A stretch of 64,000 bases of DNA from Thunnus maccoyii (GCF_910596095.1 NC_056535.1:28304505-28368504), one strand, 5' to 3'. Positions 1 to 18,867 are shown, numbered from the stretch's first letter. The notes: generated by a model from the letters alone, not told the origin. Translations and numbers: made by a program.

Positions 1-251
1 GAGTGGAACGGATGGACGGATGGACAGATGGAAGGATAACTGGACAAACAGACAACCCAGAAACATAATGCCTCTGGCCATGGCTGTCACCAGCACGGAG
101 GCATAAAAATATCAAATAAAGCTCAAAAGTAAAAGTCTGAGATATTTGAAAGTGGGAGGAGAAGAAACCAGCGAACAGTTAACAGAGGGAAAATAGGTCA
201 TGAGGTTTGAAGTTGCGCCTTCTGATCACTCTTTGATTCCTGTAGACTCAC

Positions 252-7361
<7,110 letters not shown>

Positions 7362-7460
7362 GGTCGTCAACGATTTGACGCTGCATGCGGGCGTGCGGGC
7401 GTGCGTGCGTGCCTGCATGCTCCTGCCGTCCAATCAGCATGCACGCACAGGTTAAGGAGT
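7362..7460 (-). promoter_or_regulatory. probable pank4 5' UTR and core promoter
   Basis: The 100 bp upstream of the pank4 ATG contain a GC-rich run of CGTG/GCGGG repeats at about 7381-7420 and a CCAAT motif (CCAATCAG, plus strand) at about 7431. No TATA box is seen. This fits a housekeeping promoter, but it is called by position and composition only. Confidence 0.4.
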
Positions 7461-7469
7461 AAACAGATG

Positions 7470-7960
7470 TACTTTGTTGATCCGAAATTGGTAAGTCATT
7501 GTGCTACAGCAGCAGGTTATACAGGTATTGCACGGGAATAGTAAACACACAGTAAATATACATATCAACAGCAGAAGAGAGAAATATATATTCATACAAT
7601 ATAAACATAGGATAACATACTACATTAGACAAGTGTGCAGGGTTGTTGAAGTTTTAAAAATGCAATGAAGTAGAGTAGGAGAATAAAGATGTGCAAAGTT
7701 ATTGAAGGAACAAAACAGCGAAGAGTTTGGTTGAGACAGAAACTATAAAGCTGAGAGATCTGAACGTACTCTGTTAGACAGAGGTGAGGTATTGTAGAGA
7801 GTTATTGTTTTGGGCAGGAAAGATTTCCTGTATCAGTCCTTGTGACAGTGAGGCTGAACTAGTCTGTTGGAGAAAGTGCTCCGCTGTCTGTTCACTCTTA
7901 TAAACATTTGGTGCCTCAGTGAACGTAGTCAGAAATGCTAAAACTAGATTTTTTAATTTA
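7470..7960. repeat. dispersed teleost repeat, probably LINE 3' region
   Basis: Starts with a variant of the CTTTGTTGATCC motif and contains GATTTCCTGTATCAGTCCTTGTG and CTGTTGGAGAAAGTGCTCC-type segments that I recognise as very common in teleost genomes, where they accompany non-LTR retrotransposon 3' regions. No open coding sequence. Family not named. Confidence 0.4.
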
Positions 7961-8194
7961 TTTATTCATTTTTTTATTTGTTTGTTTGTTTGGTTATTAC
8001 ATCATTTCTTATTCGGATGTTTTATATCTCGGTACAATAACTATTAATTGGTAAAAAATAGAAAACTTCTACATTGTGGGCATTTCAAGTGGAATTGTGA
8101 AGTATGTTAAATATACAGTATATATACTGTATATTACTGGTATTGGACTTCAGATGATATAATGGTTGGTTACCTAGAATCCTTTTTGGAATCA

Positions 8195-8590
8195 CAGTAA
8201 AGATGCCAGTGGTAAAAAGTAACAAAGTACATTTAAAGTAAGGTATTTCCATTTTATGCTACTTTATACTTCTGCTCCACAACATTTCAAAGGAATGTAT
8301 TGTACTTGTTACTTCACTACATTTAAAGCTATAGTTACTAGTCACTGCAGATTATGATTAAGTTGATAAAACATGAAGCATGATTGTTTCTGAAATGACC
8401 CAAGTGGTTAAAATTGTCTCCACCTCAACCACTACAACATTAAAATACTGCATCCATGTTAATGCACCAGTAATGTTAATCCAATACAGTATAATGATAT
8501 AACTCTCCTAAAACTAATGCACTTTTACAGTATTTTTACACTGTGATATTGCCACTTTTATCTGACCTGTTACTTCTTCCACCACCAAAA
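8195..8590. repeat. dispersed teleost repeat (unclassified)
   Basis: The block around GTATTTCCATTTTATGCTAC, followed by repeated CTTTATACTTCTGCTCCAC- and GTTACTTCACTAC-like phrases, is a widespread percomorph interspersed repeat. No coding capacity or terminal repeats seen. A 26 bp perfect palindrome lies just upstream at 8110-8135. Confidence 0.45.
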
Positions 8591-10868
8591 TCTGCTCATA
8601 CTTACTTTCATTGCCTTGAATACTGTCTTCTCTGAATTTGAGATACTTGTGGTATTCCTGTGGTTTTGTATGAAGGTCAACACTCCAGCAACACTTACAG
8701 TAAAGAACAACATTATTGTAAGTATCAGGCAGTATGAAATAAGATTGTTTTACAGCTATTTAAGGGCAAACAAAAGGGGAGGACTAAAGGGATCAAGGTA
8801 TTTTAGTGCACAGATACTGCTGCAATTCCCAATTGTTTCTGCATTGAAGGGCACATAACTAACTAACTAACCACTAGATGGTAGTACTCAGCCATAATAG
8901 AGTCACATGTGCCCTTTACAGTCTGGATCCGTGCATGAAGTATAATTCTTTGCAGTTGTTCACGTTGTATAATGAAAAACCCCATTTTCTGGGGGTCATA
9001 TTATAGTTCCCTTATTAAACCTTTGCTGGTGCACAACTTAGCATTACATATGTGGCTCTACAAGAGTAGACAGACAACATGTTAGGACTTTTTTAGGGAA
9101 TTTTGCCTCAATGTTTTTCAGGTCTACTCACTTGTACCACCACACTGGCTTCTTTTACTTTGTTCACCTGTCACAGGCTGGCAAGACATACCAGCACTCA
9201 GGGGCATGGAGGTATGAGTAGTAAAAGTTTAAGTTAACAGATTCACACTGAATTTACTTATTTAAGACATCTGTTTTTGATAGAAAAATCTGTACCTTGC
9301 ATTGTGTACCATGTATGGTTATGTGTTAGACGGCAGGGTCTCGCAGGTAACAGCAAGACAAAGTCATATGGATATCATGTGGAAGGGAGAGTTCTGTAAA
9401 GCTTTGTCTAGGTCTGGTGGGAATCTGTAAACAACTAAAGGTGCCTCCCAAGGCCACCAATATAAACCAGTGAATTTCTTTCCTTCTTCAGAATTCTCCA
9501 TGAAGACTCTGTGCACTCTCTGTGTCTGTAACATGTGATCTGTTTGAATTAAAGAGACACTTGACTTCAACCAACCTCAGTCTATTGATAATTTATCTAT
9601 CAGTTTTAAACTTAACAAAACATTTTCTTTTATTACAGAGTTTCCAGAGGACCAGAGTAGAGAGCTTATGAGACACCAGGGAAGACAGCTGTGGATGGAG
9701 TGTCGCTCACCTTAAATGCTTTTGCTGGGGTTTCATGTCTGCTATCTGAGCGACTTAACTGTATCTACCAAGACTGGCTTTCACAGCGTAACACAGTTTG
9801 CTTTTCAGTGCAAAGGACTAAGACACACATGGTGCTGGGTCTTTACAGTTATTGGAAATTAAAAAATATGAATATGAATTTGAGAATGTATATTAATCAG
9901 TGATTACATACACAGTCTGGCCCAATTCATCTGTTCAAAAGAATGCAGCGATCAAGAGAGGCACCACATGCTTAAATGCCAGATATCTTATCAAAACATG
10001 ACAAGATATGTGATATCAGTACAAACAATTGTAAACAATAAGTAAAAAATCCAAGACACTTTGAGTCCTGAGTGTATTAAATATTTTTTTTCCTGTGGAT
10101 GATTAGAAGAGATGGTTAATCTTTGTACAGTGCACACATGAAACATGTACAGTAGCTCATACTGCTCCCATAAATTGAATTCTTCATCACAAATCATTGT
10201 GGTATTGTTTTGTTGGATTTGTATTCACCAGTGATGGTGTACAGAACATGATCAAATTCTGTCAGTAAAAAATGCAACAATTCATGAAAATAAAGTTAAT
10301 TTTAATTGTGTATTGTGCCCCCTTTCTGCCATTGTTAAAAGTCTATTAAAATGTTAAATGTCTGGGAGTTATAAATACCCGCTAACTTAAAGAAATAATG
10401 TATTAAATGATGTTTTTCCCCCTTAAAATCAAAGAAAGGATGTGTATTGTTATGAATCATGGGTGGTAATTAAGTACACAAATTATTTATTGTAATTTGT
10501 AATTTTCACTAAATTAGCTCAGTATCACATTAAGGCATATATGCTGTATATAGAATAGACTGATTCAACCAAGGTCTTTTCTCAATCAATGCACCATATA
10601 TACAATAACTTCAAATATCATGCACAGTAGATTGCACAGTCCCAGGCTCATTATTTTTCAGGTTTTCATTACACAACGTGAACAACTGTGAATTAATTAT
10701 ATTTCATGCACAGACCAGCCTGGGGGGTGGAGACAACATCAACAGCAAAGTAATGCAATCCAATATCATACCACAATAAATGCCTGCACCACCACTGCAT
10801 TCAGATGAGGTTGATTTTTGTCAGTATAAAGAATGAAATAGCACATTTCAAGATTCAGTTGATGACTT
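8591..10868. other. intergenic stretch, no gene recognised
   Basis: AT-rich sequence between pank4 and the first her gene. Short open frames on both strands (for example 9364-9570, 9691-9903) show no family motif, codon bias or splice context. Nothing else supported. Confidence 0.5.
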
Positions 10869-11570
10869 TTTATTCAAAAAGAATAAATGGGTCACATCAT
10901 GTTTCTGTGTCTCCAAAGAGGCACTAAAGTGGTGATGATACATCACAGCAAAAACTTGTAGTTCAAGACAATGTACTCAAATAGAGTGGAAGGAACAGCT
11001 TCAGCATCTTTACAAAAGATGGAGATTTGTTTCAAACAAGCTAAACAATGGTAAACTCTCTTGCACTGAAAGGAGACAAGATGCATGTTTAGAAATGATT
11101 ACTGCAAGACCCAACATGGGTCAATATTTTTTTACAAAGTAAAATATACAAGTTATACAAGTACATAAAAAATGCACACTGAAAAAACACTACCAGAAAG
11201 TAGCTAAGATTTGCCAACTCCTGTCACTGCATTAAACTTAACACAGAAGACTTAAAGAACTTACAGGAAGGTGTTCTAATGCTGCCATTACTGGCCAATT
11301 ATATTGAGAAATCAATAAGAGAATATATAGTATTCATAGAATACAAACAATGTTGTGCTTCTCTTTTTTTCAGAAAGAAAAAAAATATACTTTTCTTTGA
11401 AAATATGCTTTCAGACAAAAATGAAAACAGCAGTCCAATAGGACTTTATGATGAATAAAATCACTGTGCACAGACACCTCTATTACATTTCAGAATGATG
11501 TTTCTGATATTAACTTTTGACCAACATGGTCATTTCAGTTTGTCTTGGAGTGTCTCCAGTCTGTATGAGT
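10869..11570 (-). other. 3' UTR of her4-like copy A
   Basis: From the stop codon of copy A to an AATAAA at 10869-10874 (minus strand). The distal end (about 10935-11020) is recognisably related to the distal 3' UTR of the array copies (GATACATCACA, ACTTGTAG, GGAACAGC phrases), so that block predates the array. The proximal block conserved in the array copies is absent. Confidence 0.6.
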
Positions 11571-12164
11571 CTACCACGGCCTCCAGAGGGCGCTGTTGAC
11601 TGGACTCTTCTCTTTGGTGATGCTGGTCTGGACTGTGGAGCTCAGAGGAGAGAAGTCAGACTCTCTTAGGTTCTCATCAGAGGAAGACTGCAGCTTGTTG
11701 AAGTGGTTCAGCAGTCTTCTCTGGGACTGTGTTTTCACCTCCGTGGACAGGAAGTGTGCCACTTCTTGGACACACCTGGAGTAGCCCTGATCCACAGCTG
11801 CTGACTCCACATCTTGATGCTGCTGCTGCAGTCGTCTCAGGAAGCAAACTGTCATCTCCAGGATGTCTGCTTTCTCCAGCTTGGAGTCTGGCTGCTGTTT
11901 GAGGAACTCTGGACCCAGGAGAGACTTGAGCTGCTCAATGCTGCTGTTGATTCGTTCTCTGCGTAACTTCTCCACCAGAGGCTTTCTGAGCTGCAGAAAG
12001 AAGAACAAAATCATTAATCAACTTATTCTGGAGTTTATTATTTGCATGAACAAAGTCAACATCTCATGAAAAGATGAAGTCATCATGAATCTTCAATTTA
12101 CCTTGTGGGTCAGAGTCAGATGGTCCTGAGAGTTGGTCATTGCTGCAGTGATTGTAGGTGCCAT
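11571..12164 (-). CDS. her4: her4/Hes5-like bHLH-Orange-WRPW repressor, copy A
   Basis: Exon 1 12102-12164 (21 codons, start MAPTIT...), exon 2 11571-11990 (139 residues); 160 residues in total. The ATG lies about 70 bp downstream of a TATA box, and the 111 bp intron has GT...CAG ends. The bHLH spans about residues 22-78: basic region with the Hes-type proline (LRKPLVEK), RRERIN, and helix 2 LEKADILEMTV. The Orange domain covers about 88-124 (DQGYSRCVQEVAHFL), followed by a Ser-rich linker and a terminal WRPW at 157-160 that recruits Groucho/TLE. Family role: nuclear, Notch-induced transcriptional repressor that blocks proneural genes and keeps neural progenitors. The adjacent pank4 supports Hes5 orthology; the N-terminus and bHLH resemble teleost her4. 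Which numbered paralogue it is cannot be told. Confidence 0.95.
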
Positions 12165-12230
12165 AGCTGGATCTCTGTGCTGTAGAGGTCTCTGTAGAGA
12201 GGATCTGATCTCTGCTGGCTTCATCCCTCC

Positions 12231-12556
12231 TATTTATAGTCCCACATCTCCATATGAATGTGTGGGTCTCAGTCTGGTTGAAGTTTCTCACAGTCTCATC
12301 CAATCAGAGAGCTTGATAAGACAATAAGGCATGTGGAGCATGCAACATGCTGAATGCAGTTATAGTGCCTGAGGGACAATGGTTAGATCTCAGGGGAACA
12401 GGTGGAGGACTTGGGGGGTGATGGAGAGAGACTCACAGAGCTCTGTGTGAATCTGGGAAAGTGGTGACCCTGTAGAGAGCAGATCTGCTGCCTGATGCTG
12501 AGATCAATGACTTTGACTGAGCACACGCTGATCATCACATCACACATGTGGGAGAA
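12231..12556 (-). promoter_or_regulatory. promoter of copy A: TATA, SPS, CCAAT, distal block
   Basis: TATAAATA (minus) at 12231-12238; paired CSL sites at 12261-12292, TGTGGGTC-N16-TTCTCACA in head-to-head orientation; CCAAT at 12300-12304. Upstream lies a block (about 12348-12556) found at every array copy: GGGGACAATGGTTAGATCTC, an ACAGGTG E-box, and CATGTGGGAGAA. Head-to-head CSL sites with about 16 bp between them (SPS) are the known Notch-dimer architecture of E(spl)/HES genes. Confidence 0.85.
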
Positions 12557-12899
12557 TGAAGGAGACTGTCCTCAACTTTAAAAACACCTTTATACCTTAG
12601 AAGCATTGTTGCATTTGTGCTGTCAGATCAATTATCAAACAACGGTAACTGCTTTGACATTGTTGCCAAAGAAAATTAACTTAGATGATTAAAAAGCCAA
12701 CTGTATATCTCTTTAAAAATATGTTTTATGTTGAAGCCAACATAATTAATTAATAAGACGAGGTACTGAAGGCCTTTTAAGAAAACATAATCATACAAGT
12801 AACACTATTGGACCAGTTTGATGCATATACAGTATTGTAACAAGGCATTCATTGAGTAAAACAGTAGAATGAACCTCACTTCTGATAGCTGTACAGATG

Positions 12900-14400
12900 A
12901 AACAGATGTGCCGTCTGTCTTGTGACAGGTTGTTGTAGTGAGTAAAGAGTTAGTCAGGCTTTCCCACACTGAATCCTGTGAACTGTGAGCAACGCACCAT
13001 AAAAGGAGTTTGAATGGTGGTGACAGCACTAACCATCTGGAGGAAAAGAACAACAGCAATAGAGTTTTCTATAAGTTGAAGCTGAAGTCGGAAGAGTTGG
13101 AGTTGAGGTTTCTGATGTCCAATAATGAAGGGTGATATATCAGTCTTTCTAAAATCGTTCTTATTTGTTCTGAAAGTCCAACTAATTTCTTTTCTGCTCC
13201 CTCAGTCTACAAGGAGATCTCTGTGTTTGGGTTAGTTAATTCATTTACAGGTTTCTTAAAATACATGGAATTTAGACAAAGGTATATGTATGTCAAAACA
13301 TGAAGAAAAACAAAAGTCTTTATAACCCTTGCTGTAAGGGTGACATTGCTGTGGCAGTTTGGCATCCACCAATGGAACAAACAAAAGATCTTAAATCGAA
13401 ATGATGACCCATTAAACAGAGGGGAAATGAAGTTGGCAAAAGTTAGAGCATTGGCACCAGAGAGAGACAGACAGTAAAAAAAAAAAAAAAAAAAGCAAAC
13501 AAGGAGAGAAAAAAAAAAATCTTCCTCTGAAGTGTGCCAACTCCCCTCGGAGAATAGGTGCTGGTGGGGTTGAGGATGCTAATCACACTGGACTGTGACT
13601 CTGCTCTCACAGCTTTCCCACACTCTGTCCATTGACTGAGCTCCCTCCCGACAATAGACATGTGCCTTGTTAAATGCTAATTCATCCCCACACAAGCAGC
13701 TCTCTGCTCTCCCCTGAGGATAAAGTTTGTTGTTTAGACACTCTCCTCAATTAAGAGAGGAGAGCAAGAGAAATAAACACAAATATTTTGACTGGGGATG
13801 TAGCCTAACAACCAATCCACTAAATAGTGTTTGGGTGCAGATTTGATGATTAAATACAGCTTTAATCGATGTATTTTCTTACTTAAAGGATCAGGGCTGT
13901 GAATTTTTGGTTTAAAAATTAGTTTTATAAATTTGAGAATGGTGATGACTATATAAATAGATAATTATAGCAGTACTATAAGTTAAATAAAACAATAAGA
14001 TTTAATAATTCCGTAATGTAGTATTTCAATTGCAATTTAGTTTAGTTTCTTTTAACAAATTCAATTTATATTAGCCTTTAAATTTTTGTTTTTTCACGTG
14101 ATTTTTAATATGAAATATACAAAACACACAAACATATACATGACACACATATACAAAAATAAACCATATGATCTAAATATACATGTTGTCAGTTTAAGTG
14201 AGTAAAAAATGTAAACATTTAAAAATTCAGTAGTACAGAATCCCCCCCCACCTCCTCTCAGACGTCTTTGTCTGGTCTGCCTCTATTGTCCCACAGGGGC
14301 TCTGTGAGTGAGTTTTCTCTGGTTTCCCACACTCTGTCCATTCACTGCCTTCAAGAACAAAAGAAGTGTGTCTGGTTGCACATCACATTAATTATGGAGT
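12900..14400. promoter_or_regulatory. shared intergenic enhancer interval of divergent copies A and B (M1, M2, M3)
   Basis: Three TTTCCCACAC CSL consensus sites at 12960-12969 (M1, followed by a CATCTG E-box at 13034), 13614-13623 (M2) and 14323-14332 (M3, with the GGGGCTCTGTGAGTGAG arm). Their order and spacing match the modules upstream of each array unit, so they are oriented as copy A's upstream region. Copy B has no separate set, so it may share them. Poly-A and AT-rich filler lies between modules. Confidence 0.7.
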
Positions 14401-14989
14401 CAGTTTACGAGTTTTGTCTCACTGCCTCTGAATAGGAATTCCTGTCACCAAGACTCGTCATTACCAGGCTTTTGTAAAAATGCTATGAGGAATGCAGACA
14501 TGCTAAGGATTAATGAACATTCAAAAGCCCTTTTTTTCCCCCCTACTTTGGATTCAAATTGTTCCTGTGCATTCCAGGCTGTTTATTATGACGGGAGCGA
14601 TGAAAGGCAATCATTCCTGAATTGATCAGGTGCTGGTCATGGTGCTATAAGACTATGAATTTGGAAGTTAATGATTATTCCTAATAGCTGCAATAAGATT
14701 TTATTTAAAACACGATCAAGTCATCTTCATCCAGGTGTTGATAAGGAATTTCAATTTTTAAAACTATTAAAAAGTTCCTTTGCATTCTGACTTTGGATCT
14801 AGTATTACTTCTTTAAAGTTTTGTACGACTACCACCTCAAGAGAGGATTACTTCCTTGCAGTGAATATGATTAAGCTTATACATAAGTTTGATAAGTTTG
14901 GTTTATATGAAACCGAAATATTTTCATGTTCAGTCACCATTATTTCATTTTTGTTTTCTTTTAATATCACTGTCTGTCACACACTATCG
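14401..14989. other. intergenic stretch, nothing recognised
   Basis: Sequence between module M3 and the promoter of copy B. No CSL consensus and no coding motifs seen. Confidence 0.4.
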
Positions 14990-15300
14990 CCCACGTGTGT
15001 GATGGGACGATCAGCGTGTGCTCAGTCAAAATCGTTGATCCCAGCATCAGGCAGAAGATCTGCTCTCTGCAGGGTCACCATTTTTCCCAGATTCACACAG
15101 AGCTCTGTGAGTCTCTCTCCATCACCCCCACCACCACCCCCGGTTCCCCTGAGATCTAACTATTATCCCCCGGGCAATAAGAGCATTCAGCAGGTTATAT
15201 CCTTTATTGTCTTACTGAGCTCTCTGATTGGATGAGACTGTGAGAAACTCAAGCCAGACCAAGACCCACGCATTCATATGGAGATGTGAGACTATAAATA
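14990..15300 (+). promoter_or_regulatory. promoter of copy B
   Basis: Plus-strand mirror of the array promoters: CACGTG in CCCACGTGTGTG near 14993, the distal block about 15010-15190, inverted CCAAT at 15227-15231, SPS at 15239-15270 (TGTGAGAA-N16-GACCCACG), and TATAAATA at 15293-15300. Motif spacing is the same as in the minus-strand copies. Confidence 0.83.
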
Positions 15301-15366
15301 GGAGGGATAAAGCCAGCAGAGATCAGATTCTCTCTACAGAGACCTCTACAGCACAGAGATCCAGCC

Positions 15367-15962
15367 ATGGCACCTACAATCACTGCAGCAATGACCAACT
15401 CTCAGGACCATCTGACTCTGACCCACAAGGTAAATTGAAGATTCATGATGACTTCATCTTTTCATGAGACGTTGTTGTTTTTATGCTAACAGTATACTCT
15501 AGAATAAGATTATTAATGACTATGTTCTTCTTTCTGCAGCTCAGAAAGCCTCTGGTGGAGAAGTTACGCAGAGAGCGAATCAACAGCAGCATTGAGCAGC
15601 TCAAGTCTCTCCTGGGTCCAGAGTTCCTCAAACAGCAGCCAGACTCCAAGCTGGAGAAAGCAGACATCCTGGAGATGACAGTTTGCTTCCTGAGACGACT
15701 GCAGCAGCAGCGTCAAGCTGTGGAGTCAGCAGCTGTTGATCAGGGCTACTCCAGGTGTGTCCATGAAGTGGCGCGCTTCCTGTCCAAGGAGGAGGTGAAG
15801 ACACAGTCCCAGAGAAGATTGCTGAACCACTTCAACAAGCTGCAGTCTTCCTCTGATAAGAACCTGAGAGAGTCTGACTTCTCTCCTCTGAGCTCCACAG
15901 TCCAGACCAGCATCACAACAGAGAAGAGTCCCGTCAACAACATACTGTGGAGGCCTTGGTAG
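15367..15962 (+). CDS. her4: her4/Hes5-like bHLH-Orange-WRPW repressor, copy B
   Basis: The only plus-strand copy: exon 1 15367-15429, exon 2 15540-15962; 21 + 140 = 161 residues, ending ILWRPW. Exon 1 has the strong Kozak-like GCCATGG. bHLH and Orange (DQGYSRCVHEVARFL) are intact, with one extra residue after the Orange helix (KEEVKTQ) relative to copy A. It diverges head-to-head from copy A about 3.2 kb away. Its 3' flank has none of the array-type UTR, which suggests that it separated before the array amplified or was inverted with different breakpoints. Confidence 0.95.
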
Positions 15963-16989
15963 ACACCTGAGGACTTGTATAAAACTGAGTGAAACATTGT
16001 TCAAGCAGTTGTACTGATGGACCTTTAACCTCCACTTTCTTGTGGTCATGTTATTGCATATTTTACTGCATTTTAATTGCCTTTTGTAAAGGTTAGATTC
16101 AGTGTTGCTGTGATATTTGCAGATAACAGGTTTTCTACTGTTTGTACTTCAAAAGTAGCCGCATACCTCTGATTCAAGAGTTACTCTGTGAAGTAAACGT
16201 TATTGTTCCCATTTGGAATGCCTATATATTGTTACTAACACTGACAATGATGTTTGTTTTTTTTAACACTGACAATGATGTTTGTGCTTTTTCTCCATTT
16301 AGGAGACACTGTTATTCATGTTGAGCATGTTTCAGATTTATATGTGATATTCACGTAACAGATTGATAAAATGTTCATTCTGATGCATTTTTGTATATCT
16401 TAAGTCTGCATTTTTAGCAGATGAAATTTGTGCATGAAAAAAAATTCATCAAGACAAATGTGCTGCTTTATAACTCTGTGAGTGACAGCACTCATACCTT
16501 CAATGAAGGGCTCGTTGTTTGGAAAATGTTTCGAAATGAATGTATCTCTTCAAACCAAGTGATGCGCATTAAAACAATCAGAAAAAACAACAACATTTTT
16601 TTGTCTAATATTTATCATTTACTCATGTTTCACTTGACATAAAGCACCAAATCTCAATCCACTGCATATTTTAAAATGTATTGTATAGTTTGAGATAATA
16701 TAGACAGCTGACAGATGCAGAACACTGAGCCAAATGTTTCAGTAATATCAACTTTTCGTGAAAAAAGAAAAGAAAAGAAATGAGCGGCAAAATGCTCCAG
16801 TAGTATATTAGTTGGTCTTTTTCACACACTGATTCCACCTCACAAAAAATATTATGGATAGTAAACCAGATGAGTTAGACAGTTGCAGAGCTGTTTGTTC
16901 AACCTTTCAGCTGGAAGCTTATGGCTGTCATCACATCTACGATGTCTGTAATCAATGCAAAATGAGGTGTTACATAAAAAACGGGTGAC
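15963..16989 (+). other. 3' flank / probable 3' UTR of copy B
   Basis: AT-rich sequence after the stop codon. A short direct repeat of AACACTGACAATGATGTTTG occurs twice at about 16240-16285. No AATAAA close to the gene (an ATTAAA lies near 16568), so the 3' end is unclear. Confidence 0.35.
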
Positions 16990-17240
16990 AATTTAACAGA
17001 AAAGCCAGCATAAAGTGTCTTTATGAGGTGTTGGGTCTCCACAAGCCTCCAGAAGTTCAGCTTCAACATATATTGTCTCTGGAACTACATAAACACCTCT
17101 ATTCTTCCACCAGATATTCCCCTTTTTGGTGTTTTGATGGAGATGGTGCCATAGCTGTTCAACTGAGATCTGACTGCAAAGGCCATGATACACAATTCAC
17201 ATCATTTTCATACTCATCAAACATTCAGGATGTTCTTCAC
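16990..17240 (-). mobile_element. Tc1/mariner transposase C-terminal remnant
   Basis: Read on the minus strand, FDEYENDVN...WPLQS followed by a frame-shifted EQLWHHLHQN resembles the end of the Tc1/mariner DDE domain (WPSQSPDLNPxExLW). The Pro-Asp-Leu-Asn-Pro core is damaged and the reading frame is broken, so this is an inactive fragment. No terminal inverted repeats were found around it. Confidence 0.6.
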
Positions 17241-18441
17241 AGAAACATATGCATTCAATATGTTTCTCTACTCTTATATATTGGTTTATCCTTTAATTTG
17301 CCACCTGTATCTGTATAATGGTGGCAGTTAAGTGAGGTATAGATGTGTGGTTTGTCATGGAACAGGCACTGCTCATATTCATAGTGTTTAAAATGTATTA
17401 TATTGCTAGAAGGCACAGAAAAAACTACAATAAAAATTCTTAAAAGCTTAATTATACATCAAGAATATGACTTCACTGGTTGAAGTTATAATTTGTTTTT
17501 CAAACCTTGGTAGGAAAATTTTAATGGTGTTATTCCCACAATTGATTCATAGGAAGTGACATGAAAAAAAGTATATGTCTTACATATTTATTTTCTTCGA
17601 ATCTGCAGCAACACCAGAACAACTTAAAATCCATTTTGGTGACAAAACTGATGAACGAAACAACATATGCATACACAGCATACATAAAACAATAACAAAG
17701 CCCTTTTCAGAAGAAAGGTAGGTTTTTTTAAAAAAAAATATGATACCTTGAAACAAGGCAGTACAATTTTCACAGGAAGAAGAGGTTAACATTATTCTGC
17801 TTGGTATAAGATTTTAAACAGAATTTACTGAAGTCAATCAGGAAAAACTCTGCAGGTGAAATAAAACATCTTCTATCTGTCCACCCATACGCTCATATTT
17901 TTATCGGACAAAACACAGCAGCCAATGTCTGCATAGTTAAAAGACTGGATTAATCTTCTGTGGTTTTGCTCAAACAAAAGCAACCACTAGAGCCATAAAT
18001 CCAAAAAAGCAGCAAAACATGTTTTAACAAGTTAACTATTCATTCTTCTCCTCAGTCACTGACTTCTTAGCCTTTAACTCTGAATCCACTTTTCTTCCTC
18101 TGAGTGATGAAACCATATCAAATGAGAAATATGGGGAATTACCCAGAACACCCAAAGTATCCTGAGTGTAGATCCAGGTTTTTTAACCTCAAAAAGACAT
18201 TTTCTCTAAACTTTTTTAAATAAAGCTAACAAGCCTTATTAGTCTCTGTATATCTGCTTGTCATGATGCAAATAATGCATTTCTCTACAATCAGCAGATT
18301 TTTCAACACACAGTCTGTGCACACATCAAAACACATAGATGCAGTCGGCATCAATAAAATCTGTTGTCGTTCACAGATCGACAAACTGCAACAATTTGAA
18401 TGCAGTTTCAGTGATTTTCAATTGTCCGTTCCAGTTGGGCT
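17241..18441. other. 3' region and flank of the basic-less HLH gene, otherwise featureless
   Basis: AT-rich; presumably includes the 3' UTR of the gene ending at 18442. TTTATT occurrences near 17586 could be its minus-strand poly(A) signal (AATAAA). No other coding sequence supported. Confidence 0.35.
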
Positions 18442-18867
18442 TTAAAAGCACAGTGGAGCCAGGTCTTCCTCTGCGTCAGGAAACACACGTAAAATGTCCC
18501 TTGAGTATTTGGAGTAGCCGTTGTGTGACAGCAGGGCTTTTCTCAAGGTGAGGAAGGACTTTGTTTTCTCCAGGATGTCTGAAACAGGGATCCCATTCTG
18601 CATGTGTTCTTCAATCAGAGCCTTCAGTTTCTCCACTCCGGTGCTGCATTTCCTCTCCAACATTTGGAGTTTACACCTGGAAGAAGCAAAGTTGTGACTT
18701 TTATTAACTTGTTCATCAATTTAATGGAAAGTAGAAAATAAATAAAGCATATTTTTAGTTTACTATTGCCTGAGTTCACAGCAATGATGACAGTTTGGTT
18801 TGGTGACTTACCTAAAGAGCTGCTCCTTCATGCTGTCTTGAAGAGCGAGGTCTGCGTAGAGAGCCAT
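18442..18867 (-). CDS. divergent Hes-like HLH protein lacking a basic region and WRPW
   Basis: Exon 1 18812-18867 (ATG at 18867, AAAATGG context, ends CTCTTTAG|gtaagt), exon 2 18442-18676 (CAG acceptor); the splice joins in frame to 96 residues ending APLCF. VEKLKALIEEHM aligns with Hes helix 1 (IEQLKSLL), SDILEKTKSFL with helix 2 (ADILEMTVCFL), and NGYSKYSRDILRVF with the start of Orange (QGYSRCVQEVAHFL). Where Hes proteins have RRERIN, this one has LERKCS, so the DNA-contacting basic residues are largely gone, and no WRPW follows. The two-exon form with an intron just ahead of the HLH matches its neighbours. I infer an old member of the same cluster that may act by dimerising only, as Id proteins do. 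An upstream in-frame ATG at 18999 would extend an Arg-rich N-terminus, but it reads across the likely promoter. Confidence 0.75.
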
